NCBI GenBank assembly: GCA_016788705.1
Contig: JAEUSQ010000065.1
Coordinates: 1-64,000, forward strand
Direction: 5' to 3'
DNA from: Bacteroidetes Order II. bacterium
Lineage (GTDB): Bacteria; Bacteroidota; Rhodothermia; Rhodothermales; UBA2364
DNA length: 64,000 nt
This document shows, in pieces, positions 25,231-34,611 of the stretch; within the stretch, counting starts at the first letter, position 1; each line of letters opens with the position of its first letter. The notes under the pieces were generated by a model. It did not search any database, was not told the DNA's origin, and worked only from the letters and a program-made list of their open reading frames with translations. The position numbers and the translations under genes are program-made.

Positions 25231-25899
25231 TTAATTTGAAAACTTAGGCAATTCTTCGCCGCCATGATATTTGGCGTGTAATTCGCGGGCTTGACGTGCC
25301 CACTCCTCCCGCTCGATACGATCTGGAAACGCACCAAATGTTGCACCAACCTCTTTAATGTTGTCTTTCGTGAGTGCAGCCACTTGACGGAAGGTATAAA
25401 TGCCATAGGCATTAAGCTTTTTCTCCAAGAAGGGGCCTACCCCCACAATTTCTTTTAGGTCTTCTTTTTCCCCAACTCCGGCACGCGGCATCCATGTGGG
25501 CAATTCAGGAGGTGCAGACGGGAGACCTTCGTCTTCTTCCGTAAACGCTGTAAATCCAGAAACCACAGTGGCACCCCCCGAAGGGAACGCTGGCATGACG
25601 GATGTGGGGGCAGATGCCGCAAGTTCGGTGTTTGCACGTGTAAGGCCGACCACTTTATCATTGCAAGCTGAAAGGTCCGCAGAAAGTCTGTTTACTTTGC
25701 TACGAAGACCACTTAGTTCTTCGTCTTTGGAAGACAACTTAGCCCGAAGGTCTGCTTCCAAGTTACGCCAATGGGTATCATCTGCCGGGACTTCTTGAAC
25801 CGTTTCTTTCCGGCGGCTCCAAATCCACCAGCCAATCAAAAGGCCCAATAAAAAAGCAAGCAGGAGACAAATAAGTATTTCAGACCAAAGTAACGTCAT
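25231..25899 (-). CDS. Membrane-anchored coiled-coil protein with HhH/H3TH-like domain
   Basis: This 222-residue protein has one N-terminal membrane helix (SEILICLLLAFLLGLLIGWWIW), a charged coiled coil at about 35-95, a Pro/Ala linker and a C-terminal helix-hairpin-helix domain (DLKEIVGVGPFLEKKLNAYGIYTFRQVAALTKDNIKEVG). This domain is often annotated as flap-endonuclease-1-like or DUF4332-like, but no nuclease active site is visible. It probably acts by binding a partner at the inner membrane. It lies 41 bases downstream of the OmpA-family gene, so the two are likely co-transcribed. Confidence 0.8.
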   Translation of the reverse strand: MTLLWSEILICLLLAFLLGLLIGWWIWSRRKETVQEVPADDTHWRNLEADLRAKLSSKDEELSGLRSKVNRLSADLSACNDKVVGLTRANTELAASAPTSVMPAFPSGGATVVSGFTAFTEEDEGLPSAPPELPTWMPRAGVGEKEDLKEIVGVGPFLEKKLNAYGIYTFRQVAALTKDNIKEVGATFGAFPDRIEREEWARQARELHAKYHGGEELPKFSN

Positions 25900-25940
25900 G
25901 ATATTTCAAAGTTTAGAAGGTGACAAAGGGATGGTTTAGG

Positions 25941-26984
25941 TTAACGCAAGACAAACATTACGCGCCTGTTCTTCTGACGACCCGAAGCGGTTTTATTATC
26001 CGCTACGGGATTGGATTGACCATAGCCCTTGGCCGTCAACCGATCTGGATTGGGGACTCCCTGAGCGACAAGTGCGGCTTTAACTGCTTCGGCCCGTTGC
26101 TGGCTGAGGGTCAGGTTTTTCGCTGCATCGCCTTGGCTGTCTGTATGCCCTTGAATTTCAACGGCATTGGCGGCATATTGCTTTAGATAACCCGCTGCCT
26201 TGGTGACAAGCGTCATCGAAGCAGGTTTGATCACTGCACTCGCTGTCTCAAACTCAATATTTTGAAGGGTAAGTTCATTTAGGTCGGATTGTAATTGCGT
26301 ATTTTCAGGGGCCTTAACCACTAAATTATTTTGTATCCTTGCTTTTGGATAGGCCGATTTCGCAGCACTTTCCAACTCTGTCCTTATGGCATCCGACTGC
26401 ACCTCGCCGTCCAAACTGACCGTATCGCCCGTGATATTCAATTTTCCACCCTTCAATAGCGCTCCTTTGGAGAGAAAAGTTCCAACCAATGGCCCGACAT
26501 CGGCACCAAAATCAGTAATACCGGGCTTTACAACCAATTGATTTAATACTTTTTCGGCACCAAATTTTTCTTGAGCAGCCTTTAGCACTTTATTTTTCGT
26601 GTCTTCATCCGGTACAATTCCAGAAAGAACCACCATGCCATTGGCATCAAAGCCGACATTTAAACTGGCAATCTCTCCGTTATCCGCAGCTAATGAGGTA
26701 CCGGCAATGGAAAGGTTGTTTTTAATAGGAAACAGAAACCCAGCAGCATGCTGTGCAGCAGCTAGGGCCGCATCAGCAGCCGTTTTTGTAGGAACGCTCC
26801 CGGTCAACGTCCCCACTGCCCCGTCAAAAACAGGGGTAACCCCCGTAAATTCCGGCGATTGAAGGTTTGCACTAACCGCCCTTTGTAACTTGGCCTCTAT
26901 CGCAGAATGATGACAAGAAGTACAAAGAAACGACAATATCAACACCCCCAACAACCCCAGAAGGAGTTTCATCAGGTTAGACAT
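25941..26984 (-). CDS. BON- and OmpA-domain lipoprotein
   Basis: This 347-residue protein has a hydrophobic leader ending LCTSC (lipobox), then two or three BON-like repeats (TGSVPTKTAADAALAAA..., LNVGFDANGMVVLSGIVPDEDTKNKVLKAA, GDTVSLDGEVQSDAIRTELESAA). A C-terminal OmpA domain follows (VEIQGHTDSQGDAAKNLTLSQQRAEAVKAAL, then ASGRQKNRRVMFVLR). The OmpA domain binds peptidoglycan non-covalently, so it probably ties the outer membrane to the wall. M5 is an alternative start. The HhH coiled-coil gene follows on the same strand. Confidence 0.9.
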   Translation of the reverse strand: MSNLMKLLLGLLGVLILSFLCTSCHHSAIEAKLQRAVSANLQSPEFTGVTPVFDGAVGTLTGSVPTKTAADAALAAAQHAAGFLFPIKNNLSIAGTSLAADNGEIASLNVGFDANGMVVLSGIVPDEDTKNKVLKAAQEKFGAEKVLNQLVVKPGITDFGADVGPLVGTFLSKGALLKGGKLNITGDTVSLDGEVQSDAIRTELESAAKSAYPKARIQNNLVVKAPENTQLQSDLNELTLQNIEFETASAVIKPASMTLVTKAAGYLKQYAANAVEIQGHTDSQGDAAKNLTLSQQRAEAVKAALVAQGVPNPDRLTAKGYGQSNPVADNKTASGRQKNRRVMFVLR

Positions 26985-27245
26985 ATATTCAATTTGGTTT
27001 AAGGGTGGACAAGAATTACAATATGATTAGGTGTTTGGATATAGGAAAAAGTTTAGCTTAGACATAAATTAACCTGAATGCCACTTAATGATCTAAGCCC
27101 CCTTTAACCCTTTCTGCATTATAGTACACAACCATAAAGAAAACAATACATTAGGGATAATATTTTACACATAAGTTGTTTGTCTGAACAAATTTTGTAA
27201 ATTGGTGAAAGATTTTCTTCAGCCCCCCCAAAAAAAATAAGGCAT

Positions 27246-29426
27246 TTATAGAGTAGAACTGTCCTGAAAAAAACGTTGCAAATTTCCCCGAATCCGATCT
27301 TCCGGACATGGATCGGCATCAGGGACAAACGCCCTCCCTGTAATTCGTTCAAAGAGTTCCATATACCGCAATGCGACCATTTCGCGAAAGGCTTCGTCTA
27401 AGTGTGGCATGTTTTCCCCTGTTTTCCCCTGAAACCCACGTTCCATCAGCCATTCCCGTACAAATTCTTTAGAGAGTTGCCTTGGCGATTCGCCCTTATG
27501 CAAAAAGGCTTCATAAGATTCTGCCAAATAATAGCGGGAAGAGTCCGGGGTATGCACTTCATCTGCCACCACAAAACGTCCCATTGGGTCTCTTCCGAAT
27601 TCGTACTTCGTATCCACCAACAAAAGCCCACGCTCCAGCGCCATTTCGGTACCGCGATTAAACAGGCGCAACGCCATAACCTTCAATGTATCAAACTCCG
27701 CTTCGGTCAGGATCCCCAATTCAAGGATTTCTTCACGGCTGATGTCCATATCGTGGCCTTCGGCTGCCTTTGTAGTAGGGGTTAAAATGGGATGGGGGAG
27801 TTTTTGGTGTGGAATTAGGCCATCTACTAATGAAACCCCACACAATTCTCGTTTTCCCGTTTGGTACGTTCGGGCTGCATGCCCAGCCAAGTACCCTCTC
27901 ACGACAAATTCTATCGGCACAATTTGGCACTGCACCCCAATGGTCACATTCGGGTCTGGAACCGCCAATACATGATTGGGCACGACATCGGCGGTATGTT
28001 CAAAAAAATACGCAGCCAATTGGTTTAATACCTGCCCTTTAAATGGGATGGCTTCAGCCAGAACATGGTCAAACGCCGAAATACGATCGGTCGAGACCAG
28101 AATCAATTTCCCATGTACTGCATAGGTATCTCGGACCTTTCCCCGATACTGGATGCCAAAGTCGCCCAGTTCGGTCTTGACCAATGCATGTTCCATATGA
28201 TCCTGTATGGCAGATTTCAGACTGGGTTCCACCGAGAAGGTGGCCTTTTGGCGGTTCACAAACACAGGCTCTTCAGTTGGTTCAAAGGGAAGTTCTTTTC
28301 CAGCAATACGCATTAAGGCAACGGTATATAACACCGCATTCAGGTAGGCTTTTCCATTCTGACCTGTGTTCCTCAGCCGATACCAAGTAGCCTGTTCGTC
28401 CCGTAAGAATATCCATTCCGGCATCTCTGGCTGCTCAAACAACTGTATATCTGCGGCAGCACCTTGCGAAGAAACCAGCCAATTTTTGCCCTCAGAAAAA
28501 AGGGCATCTTTTTCGGTTCTCGGATCATCTGCATGAAAAACTACCGCGTCTTGATGCCTTACGGTGCGTAACACAACGGATAATGTGGTATCTTCGGGCG
28601 ATGTGGGCAGAACCAACACCACGTCTGGAGACCATAAACGATGTAGTTTTTGAAACGCAGAAAGTTCGGCTTTGTGCTCGGTTTCACACCCAACCAAGAC
28701 GACAGCCAGCCGGTGTTCCGGCTTTAGGTCATTTTCCAGATAGAGGGCCACCTCTTCCGGAAAGGTGCAATAATCATGGGTATATAGCATTGGAATATAC
28801 GCATGCAAGTAGCGAACAAAGGTTAAATAATCTTCTTTGTTTCCCCACACAAATACCCGCCCCAAGTCTTTTCTGGTACGCAAGATGCGTTTAAGATTTC
28901 GGATGCTTTTTTTTGAGCTTGATCGTTCTTTCCACCCCATGATACGTGCCGCCATGTTCACCCAAAGCGGAATCGCAATATCGGCAATCACCAATCCTAA
29001 AATATAAAATGCCCAACCCATTGCCTTGATAGAAATCCACCACAATGCTCCGCCCATTAGGATCGGAAGTAAAAGAAATACCAGCGATGCTTTAAAGATC
29101 CATTTCCTTCTATGCGGGGCTATAGTGGTTAAAGAACAGGCCGGGAACCTTTGTTTTGGTATAAACAAACTGGCAATAACCAGCACCAGCAGACCTGCCA
29201 CCGCCATATCCCCATGCCCAATAGCAAATGCGGTTCCGCCAGAAACAATCACCCCTAAAATATGACGAATCGCCAAAACCATAGAGGACACCTCTCCCAG
29301 CCTGAATCGGAAAACAAAGCGGTCATAGCCAGAAGCAGCCAACAGGTCCACAAATGCGCGAAGTCGGGACACCGAATGACGCAACAGAATCATGGTAGCC
29401 ACTACTGAAATCGTAACCATAAACAT
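27246..29426 (-). CDS. purC: Fusion: membrane-bound P-loop-less MurF-like module + SAICAR synthase (PurC)
   Basis: The start at 29426 has a strong AAGGAAGGA ribosome-binding site; an ATG 13 codons upstream has none. The 726-residue product ends in a complete PurC (about 411-717: YRGKVRDTY, LILVSTDRISAFD, EFVVRGYLAG, LTPTTKAAEGHDMDIS, LVDTKYEFG, DSSRYYL). PurC joins CAIR and aspartate in purine synthesis. The first 400 residues have membrane segments (about 57-160), then a region that follows Mur-ligase order: GNKED (195-199) where GKT/S should be, LKPEHRLAVVLVGCE, HADDPR (298-303) and GKAYLNAVLYTVALM. I read it as a degenerate MurF-like ligase. M411 is preceded by AGGA, so free PurC might also be made. 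The fusion is one uninterrupted frame. Confidence 0.85.
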   Translation of the reverse strand: MFMVTISVVATMILLRHSVSRLRAFVDLLAASGYDRFVFRFRLGEVSSMVLAIRHILGVIVSGGTAFAIGHGDMAVAGLLVLVIASLFIPKQRFPACSLTTIAPHRRKWIFKASLVFLLLPILMGGALWWISIKAMGWAFYILGLVIADIAIPLWVNMAARIMGWKERSSSKKSIRNLKRILRTRKDLGRVFVWGNKEDYLTFVRYLHAYIPMLYTHDYCTFPEEVALYLENDLKPEHRLAVVLVGCETEHKAELSAFQKLHRLWSPDVVLVLPTSPEDTTLSVVLRTVRHQDAVVFHADDPRTEKDALFSEGKNWLVSSQGAAADIQLFEQPEMPEWIFLRDEQATWYRLRNTGQNGKAYLNAVLYTVALMRIAGKELPFEPTEEPVFVNRQKATFSVEPSLKSAIQDHMEHALVKTELGDFGIQYRGKVRDTYAVHGKLILVSTDRISAFDHVLAEAIPFKGQVLNQLAAYFFEHTADVVPNHVLAVPDPNVTIGVQCQIVPIEFVVRGYLAGHAARTYQTGKRELCGVSLVDGLIPHQKLPHPILTPTTKAAEGHDMDISREEILELGILTEAEFDTLKVMALRLFNRGTEMALERGLLLVDTKYEFGRDPMGRFVVADEVHTPDSSRYYLAESYEAFLHKGESPRQLSKEFVREWLMERGFQGKTGENMPHLDEAFREMVALRYMELFERITGRAFVPDADPCPEDRIRGNLQRFFQDSSTL

Positions 29427-29673
29427 TTTTTGTCCTTCCTTTGAATACTTTGCGGAACGAGACATTTTATTGCAAACAAATATCCATCCGCCTTATTTTG
29501 AGCGCATATCGGCCAATCATCCGCGCTTTCAAACGTATATGCCCGATTGATCCCATTGCGTATGATGACGTTTCCCTTCTCGGTTGTTCCGGCAAAATAA
29601 GCAACCGAAAGCCGTATTTCGCGGGATAAACAAAATCTTAGGCACCTGATAACCTAAAACCCGAATCGTTTTG

Positions 29674-30783
29674 ATGGAAGAACAATATTTTACCGGTCTG
29701 CTGGAGCTCATCGGGGATAAAAAATTTGGATTTGTACGAACCTTGCGCCACGACTTACCTAAAGGTGAGTTGGATCCATTTGTTCCCCCGCCCATGATTA
29801 AACGATTCCATTTGCGAGACGGTGTTACCATCGAAGGAACCGCCGTACCGGGTAAAAAAGGGGATATGGTCATTAAGACCGTAGAAAAAGTAATGGGTAT
29901 TCCAGTTGACCGCTGGGTAAAAATCCCTTTGGATGCAAACGAGCCCACGGTTTACCCCAACGAGAAATGGAATTTAGTCACCAATGCCAAAGACATTCCA
30001 ATGCGTATGATAGACATTGTTGCGCCTATTGGAAAAGGACAACGTGCGATGGTGGTTTCCCCGCCCCGAAGTGGGAAGACGATGATTTTGCACGGCATTG
30101 CACGCGGAATTCATCAAAATCATCCTCAAGCGGCCCTGGTAGCACTCTTGGTGGATGAACGTCCAGAAGAAGTGACTGACTTTAAACGCAACATTCCTGC
30201 AATGGTTTTTGCTTCCTCTAACGACCGAGAAGAAGACAACCATGTTCGGGTTTCCACCCTTGCGTTGGAGTACTGCTTGCGCCTAGTAGAAATGCGCCGT
30301 GATGTGGTTTTCTTAATTGACTCTCTTACCCGCCTTGGCAGAACGTTCAATCTTTTTAATGCAGGGAGTGGTCGCACGCTTTCAGGTGGTTTAGACTCAC
30401 GCGCACTCAACATCCCTCGGCGTATATTCGGTGCCGCAAAAAAATTAGAACGAGGAGGCTCGCTAACGATTGTGGCCACCGCACTCACCGATACAGGCAG
30501 CCGCATGGATGAGGTGATCTTAGAAGAATTTAAGGGAACGGGCAATTGCGAAATTGTTTTGGACCGCGAAATGGCCAATAAACGCATTTTTCCGGCCATT
30601 AATGTGCGACGTTCTGGAACGCGAAACGAAGACCAGTTGCTCGGCGACCTCACCTACCGGCAGCATACACTGATGCGGGTTTTGAACATGCGACACCCTA
30701 TAGAGGCTGGACAAGCGCTGATTAAACGCATCAACCAAACGAGTTCTAACGAGGAATTGCTGCACGACATTGCCCCAACACGG
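29674..30783 (+). CDS. rho: Transcription termination factor Rho, short form
   Basis: This hexameric RNA-dependent ATPase stops transcription. The ATG at 29674 is preferred to a TTG one codon earlier. The 369-370-residue protein starts directly with the RNA-binding cold-shock-like domain (FTGLLELIGDKKFGFVR, FHLRDGVTIEG) and lacks the helical N-terminal subdomain found in the 419-residue E. coli protein. The ATPase core is intact: P-loop PPRSGKT (130-136), VDERPEEVTD, VVFLIDSLTRLGR and the Q/R-loop segments SRALNIPRR and VLDREMANKRIFPAI. It is divergent from the PurC fusion gene. Confidence 0.96.
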
Positions 30784-30809
30784 TAAAAAATACGTAAACA
30801 GACACCCTT

Positions 30810-30849
30810 GAAAGCGACTTTCCAAAAGAAGGCCGCTTTCTTCTTTTTT
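30810..30849 (+). terminator. Intrinsic terminator after rho
   Basis: GAAAGCG at 30810-30816 pairs with CGCTTTC at 30834-30840, extended inward by a mismatch and four more pairs, followed by TTCTTTTTTA. It lies 24 bases past the rho stop. Confidence 0.75.
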
Positions 30850-30926
30850 ACCTCACATCGTTTTTGCAGGTGAACGGTCTTATCTTTGGTAAATGCATTC
30901 ATACAGAACCTTGACCTCCATAACCC

Positions 30927-32609
30927 ATGTCCGAAAAAACGCTCAACAAGTATAGTCGCTTGCTTACCCAAGACGAATCCCTACCCGCTGCCCAATCCAT
31001 GATCATCGGCTCTGGTGTTCCATATGAAGACCTTGACAAGCCATTCATTGGCATTGGAAGCACGGGCTTCGATGGTAATCCTTGCAATATGCACCTTGCC
31101 ATGTTTGCTTCTTTGCAAAAGAAAAGTGTACAGGAAGCCGGCATGGTAGGTCTCATCTTTAACACCATTGGTGTTAGTGATGGAATTACCAATGGCAACG
31201 ACGGAATGCGCTATTCGCTGCCTTCCCGCGAAATTATTGCCGACTCCATCGAATCTATCACGGGCGCGCATTTTTATGACGGCCTGCTCTTTACCGCCGG
31301 ATGTGATAAAAATATGCCGGGTGCAATCATGGCCATGCTTCGGATGAATCGCCCCGCCATTATGGTGTATGGCGGAACCATCAGTGGTGGTCATTATAAA
31401 GGGGAAAAACTAAACATTGTTTCGGCATTCGAAGCATATGGTAAAAAACTTCAGGGCAAAATTAATGAAGAAGACTACCGCGAAATCATCAAAAATGCCT
31501 GCCCCGGTCCGGGCGCTTGTGGGGGTATGTACACAGCAAACACCATGAGCTCGGCCATAGAAGCGATGGGCATGAGCCTGCCTTTCAGTTCTTCCAGCCC
31601 AGCACGAAGCGAAGCAAAAAGGCGTGAATGCCAAACAGTGGGGGACGCAATCAGGTTGCTAATTGAACAAGATATAAAACCAAAAGACATTATTACACGT
31701 GCCTCTTTGCTTAATGCCATGAAGGTGATTACGGTGCTGGGTGGCTCCACCAATGCCGTTTTACACCTAATTGCTATTGCCAGAACAGGAGGCATTGAAC
31801 TGTGCATGGATGACTTCCAACAGATTTCAAACACCACTCCGCTGCTTGCAGACATGAAACCCAGCGGCAAGTACCTCATGGAAGACCTCTTTCAAATTGG
31901 GGGCATTCCTGCTTTGATGAAATTCATGCTCCGCGAAGGCTTATTAGACGGAAGTTGTTTAACGGTTACAGGAAAAACCGTTGCCGAGAACCTAACTAAT
32001 GTTCCAGATTTTCCGGAAGACCAAGACCTGATTCGCCCGCTTTCAAATCCCATTAAATCAGAAGGGCACATTCAGATTTTGTATGGTAATATTGCAAAAG
32101 AAGGAGCTGTAGCAAAAATAACGGGGCACGAAGGCGATCGTTTTGTCGGAAAAGCCATTTGCTTCGACTCAGAGGCCGATCTTAATAATGGCATCTATGA
32201 TGGCCTTGTTAAACCGGGGCACGTCGTCGTGATCCGATACGTTGGACCAAAAGGTGGACCCGGTATGCCCGAAATGCTGAAACCTACATCGGCCATTATG
32301 GGTGCTGGTTTGGGTGACTCGGTAGCCCTAATTACCGACGGGCGCTTTTCGGGCGGAACCCACGGATTCGTGGTCGGCCATGTGACACCCGAAGCGATGG
32401 AAGGAGGCGAAATCGCTCTCATCCAAGATGGCGATATCATTGTGCTCGATGCAAAAAACAACAGCATCTCTGTCGAAATTTCAGAAGAAGTGCTCGCAAC
32501 CCGAAAAGCGGCTTGGAACAAACCACCCTACCGGGTTTCGAGCGGCTATTTGTGGAAATATATCAAGAATGTAGAAAATGCCAGCGAGGGTTGTATCACT
32601 GATTTGTAA
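30927..32609 (+). CDS. ilvD: Dihydroxy-acid dehydratase
   Basis: This 560-residue IlvD/Edd-family enzyme makes 2-keto acids in valine/isoleucine synthesis with an Fe-S cluster. Signatures present: [88 protein letters not shown] and [22 protein letters not shown]. The cluster cysteines in GNPCN, GCDKN and GACGG are all there. No other ilv genes are adjacent, so it is an orphan member of the pathway here. It is followed by a strong terminator. Confidence 0.97.
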   Translation: MSEKTLNKYSRLLTQDESLPAAQSMIIGSGVPYEDLDKPFIGIGSTGFDGNPCNMHLAMFASLQKKSVQEAGMVGLIFNTIGVSDGITNGNDGMRYSLPSREIIADSIESITGAHFYDGLLFTAGCDKNMPGAIMAMLRMNRPAIMVYGGTISGGHYKGEKLNIVSAFEAYGKKLQGKINEEDYREIIKNACPGPGACGGMYTANTMSSAIEAMGMSLPFSSSSPARSEAKRRECQTVGDAIRLLIEQDIKPKDIITRASLLNAMKVITVLGGSTNAVLHLIAIARTGGIELCMDDFQQISNTTPLLADMKPSGKYLMEDLFQIGGIPALMKFMLREGLLDGSCLTVTGKTVAENLTNVPDFPEDQDLIRPLSNPIKSEGHIQILYGNIAKEGAVAKITGHEGDRFVGKAICFDSEADLNNGIYDGLVKPGHVVVIRYVGPKGGPGMPEMLKPTSAIMGAGLGDSVALITDGRFSGGTHGFVVGHVTPEAMEGGEIALIQDGDIIVLDAKNNSISVEISEEVLATRKAAWNKPPYRVSSGYLWKYIKNVENASEGCITDL

Positions 32610-32618
32610 CAAAAAAAC

Positions 32619-32651
32619 AAGGCACGATGAATAAGCGCTTCATCGTGCCTT
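32619..32651 (+). terminator. Intrinsic terminator after ilvD
   Basis: AAGGCACGATGAA (32619-32631) pairs perfectly with 32639-32651 over a 7-base loop. It begins 9 bases past the ilvD stop. The T-run is short, but the preceding A-run makes it plausible in both directions. Confidence 0.8.
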
Positions 32652-33011
32652 TCCAACCATAGCCTCTGAGACGGACTTTCATCCCACCGAAAATCTTAAG
32701 AGACTATACTATCCACGTTGGCAAATCAAAGACCATATTCCCGGATTATGGTTACAGGTTTTGCGATCAATGACCATACCTTTAGACGCAAAAACAATCA
32801 TGGTCTATCACCACGTTTGGTAGTACAGATAGTGCTACCAAACCCATAAACCGCTTTCTCTTCGGCCAAATGTACATCCGGCATCGTCCCGCGAAGGTCA
32901 TGAAGACGGGTGGTATCCGTCAAAGAGCAAAAAAACAAGTCAGAAAACACTAATTATGCTCAAAAGACCGTTGCAAATAGCCTAAAATGCCTCAACGAAT
33001 AAACAGACAAT
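32652..33011. other. 360-base gene-free stretch
   Basis: I see no open frame with a start, and no RNA gene that I recognise. It holds a small hairpin (32815-32823 with 32835-32843, GTTTGGTAG arms) and two imperfect copies of an AATCAAAGACCATA-like 14-mer (32724-32737 and 32765-32778). Together with the sudden loss of coding it looks like decayed or regulatory DNA. Confidence 0.5.
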
Positions 33012-33596
33012 TCATTTAAGCGGATTGTTACCCACATATTGGTCCGATAACAACAGCACCTTCAACGCTTTTTTCGCATCAACATAGTTACGAATCCCAA
33101 AAAAACACATTTCCAAATCTACCTTTCGATGATCGTCTTCCTCGCGAAGTCGTTCAAAAAACACCTCTCCCCATCCATTTGGGTGTACTTCCACTCGAAT
33201 TTCGGTTTCTGGGTCAGGAAACAGGTCATCGGTATGTGTGATAAAATGGCCCTTTGCAACAACAATGCATCGGCGGTCTGTCACAAAATACCATACTTCT
33301 TCATAGGCCATTTCGAGCATCCAGAGCAGTCGCCCAATAGACCACAAAACAAGTCCTATTCCAACCCAATTGGGGAACGTAGGAAATTCACCCCACCTTG
33401 GCGGCCAATCGGGGTTGAGCAGCCATAAAAAAACCAAAATAAATACAAGCCATGCCAATGCCAGAAAGAGCGGTTTTCGGAGGTCAAGTAACATGGCTTC
33501 CCGAACGCTTGAATCGGCAAAGCGAATTTCTTCTTGCGGTTCCAAGAAATCATCAAGTGCTTTTTGAACAAAAGCAGGAAAGGATAACTGGGTCAT
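33012..33596 (-). CDS. Membrane protein with PH-like (bPH2-type) domain
   Basis: This 194-residue protein has two hydrophobic segments (about 41-62 and 76-95) framed by Trp-rich loops. A soluble C-terminal part has YFVTDRRCIVVAKGHF, the hallmark first strands of bacterial PH (bPH2/YdbT-like) domains. The rest (ETEIRVEVHPNGWGEVFFERL, MCFFGIRNYVDAKKALKVLL) resembles the closing strands and helix. It is probably an inner-membrane protein facing the cytoplasm. No function is assigned. It follows the terminator of the upstream lipoprotein gene. Confidence 0.65.
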   Translation of the reverse strand: MTQLSFPAFVQKALDDFLEPQEEIRFADSSVREAMLLDLRKPLFLALAWLVFILVFLWLLNPDWPPRWGEFPTFPNWVGIGLVLWSIGRLLWMLEMAYEEVWYFVTDRRCIVVAKGHFITHTDDLFPDPETEIRVEVHPNGWGEVFFERLREEDDHRKVDLEMCFFGIRNYVDAKKALKVLLLSDQYVGNNPLK

Positions 33597-33600
33597 ACAT

Positions 33601-33628
33601 AAAAAAAGCGGCTCTCTCGAACCGCTTT
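33601..33628 (-). terminator. Intrinsic terminator after the 33644-34477 lipoprotein gene
   Basis: Read leftward, AAAGCGG (33628-33622) pairs with CCGCTTT (33611-33605), followed by more T residues to 33601. It lies 15 bases past the stop at 33644 and directly before the next start at 33596. Confidence 0.75.
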
Positions 33629-33643
33629 CAAAATTGGTTGTTT

Positions 33644-34477
33644 TTAACGGGCCGCCCCCAGTAAATAATCTATGGTATTCAGAAATAGCACTTCGTTGGT
33701 ACTATACAGCCCTGTTGCTTTATCATCAACAAAACTGCTCACATCAGAGAAAAAAACAGCTGCACCCGCGATGTTCGAGATCACACGGGGTTCAAAGACC
33801 ACCAAAGCATCTCCTTGCTGGTTTCCAGCAATGCGAAGGGCATTTGAAGGCACACGTGAAAAGCCACCAGACCAATTTTGCGAAAAACTATTTACAATCC
33901 CAAAACGGCCATTGGTAACGGCATTGCTTCTGGGTGAAGTCACCGTAACCACACTCATGTCCCGCACCACTCCTCTGCTACTCATATTGAAGGGTGTCAG
34001 CAGGCTCTGGTTGGCATCATTAAAGTCAATATGATCCGTCATTACCAAAACCGAACCTCCGTTGGCCACAAAATTGATCAGGTTTTGCCGCTCTGCAACG
34101 CTTAAAGCCGTCATCTGTTGACGTTGACCTTTTAAAACGTGCAAAATCAAAAGTTTAACACTGTCTAAATTCTCTGCTGCAAGGGTTTGCAGAGCTACTA
34201 AGCGAACTTTAGGAAAGCGCGATAACAATGCCGAACGTGCCTGACTAAACGACGGACTCGTAGCAAAAGACATCCCACCTGTCCGAATGTCATCGAAAGT
34301 GCCCACATAAACGGTTTGCTGCATGGGTGGATTTACCGTCGTGGGCGGCGGATTAACCACCGCACTTCCACTCCCGTTAGAATTTGTAACCGGTTTACGC
34401 TTGAACAGATTACACCCACTTGTCCACAAAATCAAACTGAGCATACCCAGCATAATAAAAGAGCGATTCAACCTCAT
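33644..34477 (-). CDS. Lipoprotein with GATase/DUF4350-like fold
   Basis: The start at 34477 (MRLNRSFIMLGMLSLI) has an AGGA ribosome-binding site and leads to a lipobox (WTSGC); the longer frame from 34534 adds 19 polar residues before the signal. A Ser/Pro-rich linker is followed by TVYVGTFDDIRTGG, then LLILHVLKGQRQQMTALSVAERQNLINFVANGGSVLVMTDHIDF. This recalls class I glutamine-amidotransferase-like or DUF4350 sensor folds, in which an ANGG turn precedes a strand. No catalytic triad is evident, so a binding role is likelier. It is lipid-anchored in the envelope and its role is unknown. Confidence 0.65.
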   Translation of the reverse strand: MRLNRSFIMLGMLSLILWTSGCNLFKRKPVTNSNGSGSAVVNPPPTTVNPPMQQTVYVGTFDDIRTGGMSFATSPSFSQARSALLSRFPKVRLVALQTLAAENLDSVKLLILHVLKGQRQQMTALSVAERQNLINFVANGGSVLVMTDHIDFNDANQSLLTPFNMSSRGVVRDMSVVTVTSPRSNAVTNGRFGIVNSFSQNWSGGFSRVPSNALRIAGNQQGDALVVFEPRVISNIAGAAVFFSDVSSFVDDKATGLYSTNEVLFLNTIDYLLGAAR

Positions 34478-34611
34478 AATGGTTCCTGTTTTTTTGGTGG
34501 ATTGATTGGGGTGGGTATCGTTATCGAAAGCCAAAAGGTTTTTTTCCAGACATTGCCCGTATTAGACTTTACGTTAAATCCCTGTAAATATACTATTCGC
34601 ATTGTCCGAAC

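Noticed and set aside
27119-27352. 77-codon minus-strand frame after the PurC fusion
   Set aside because: Overlaps the purC 3' end in another frame, AT-rich, no motif and no start signal.
32634-32642. TAAGCGCTT inside the ilvD terminator as a third LacI operator
   Set aside because: Only nine bases match, the flanking palindrome is missing, and it is the loop and upper stem of a terminator.
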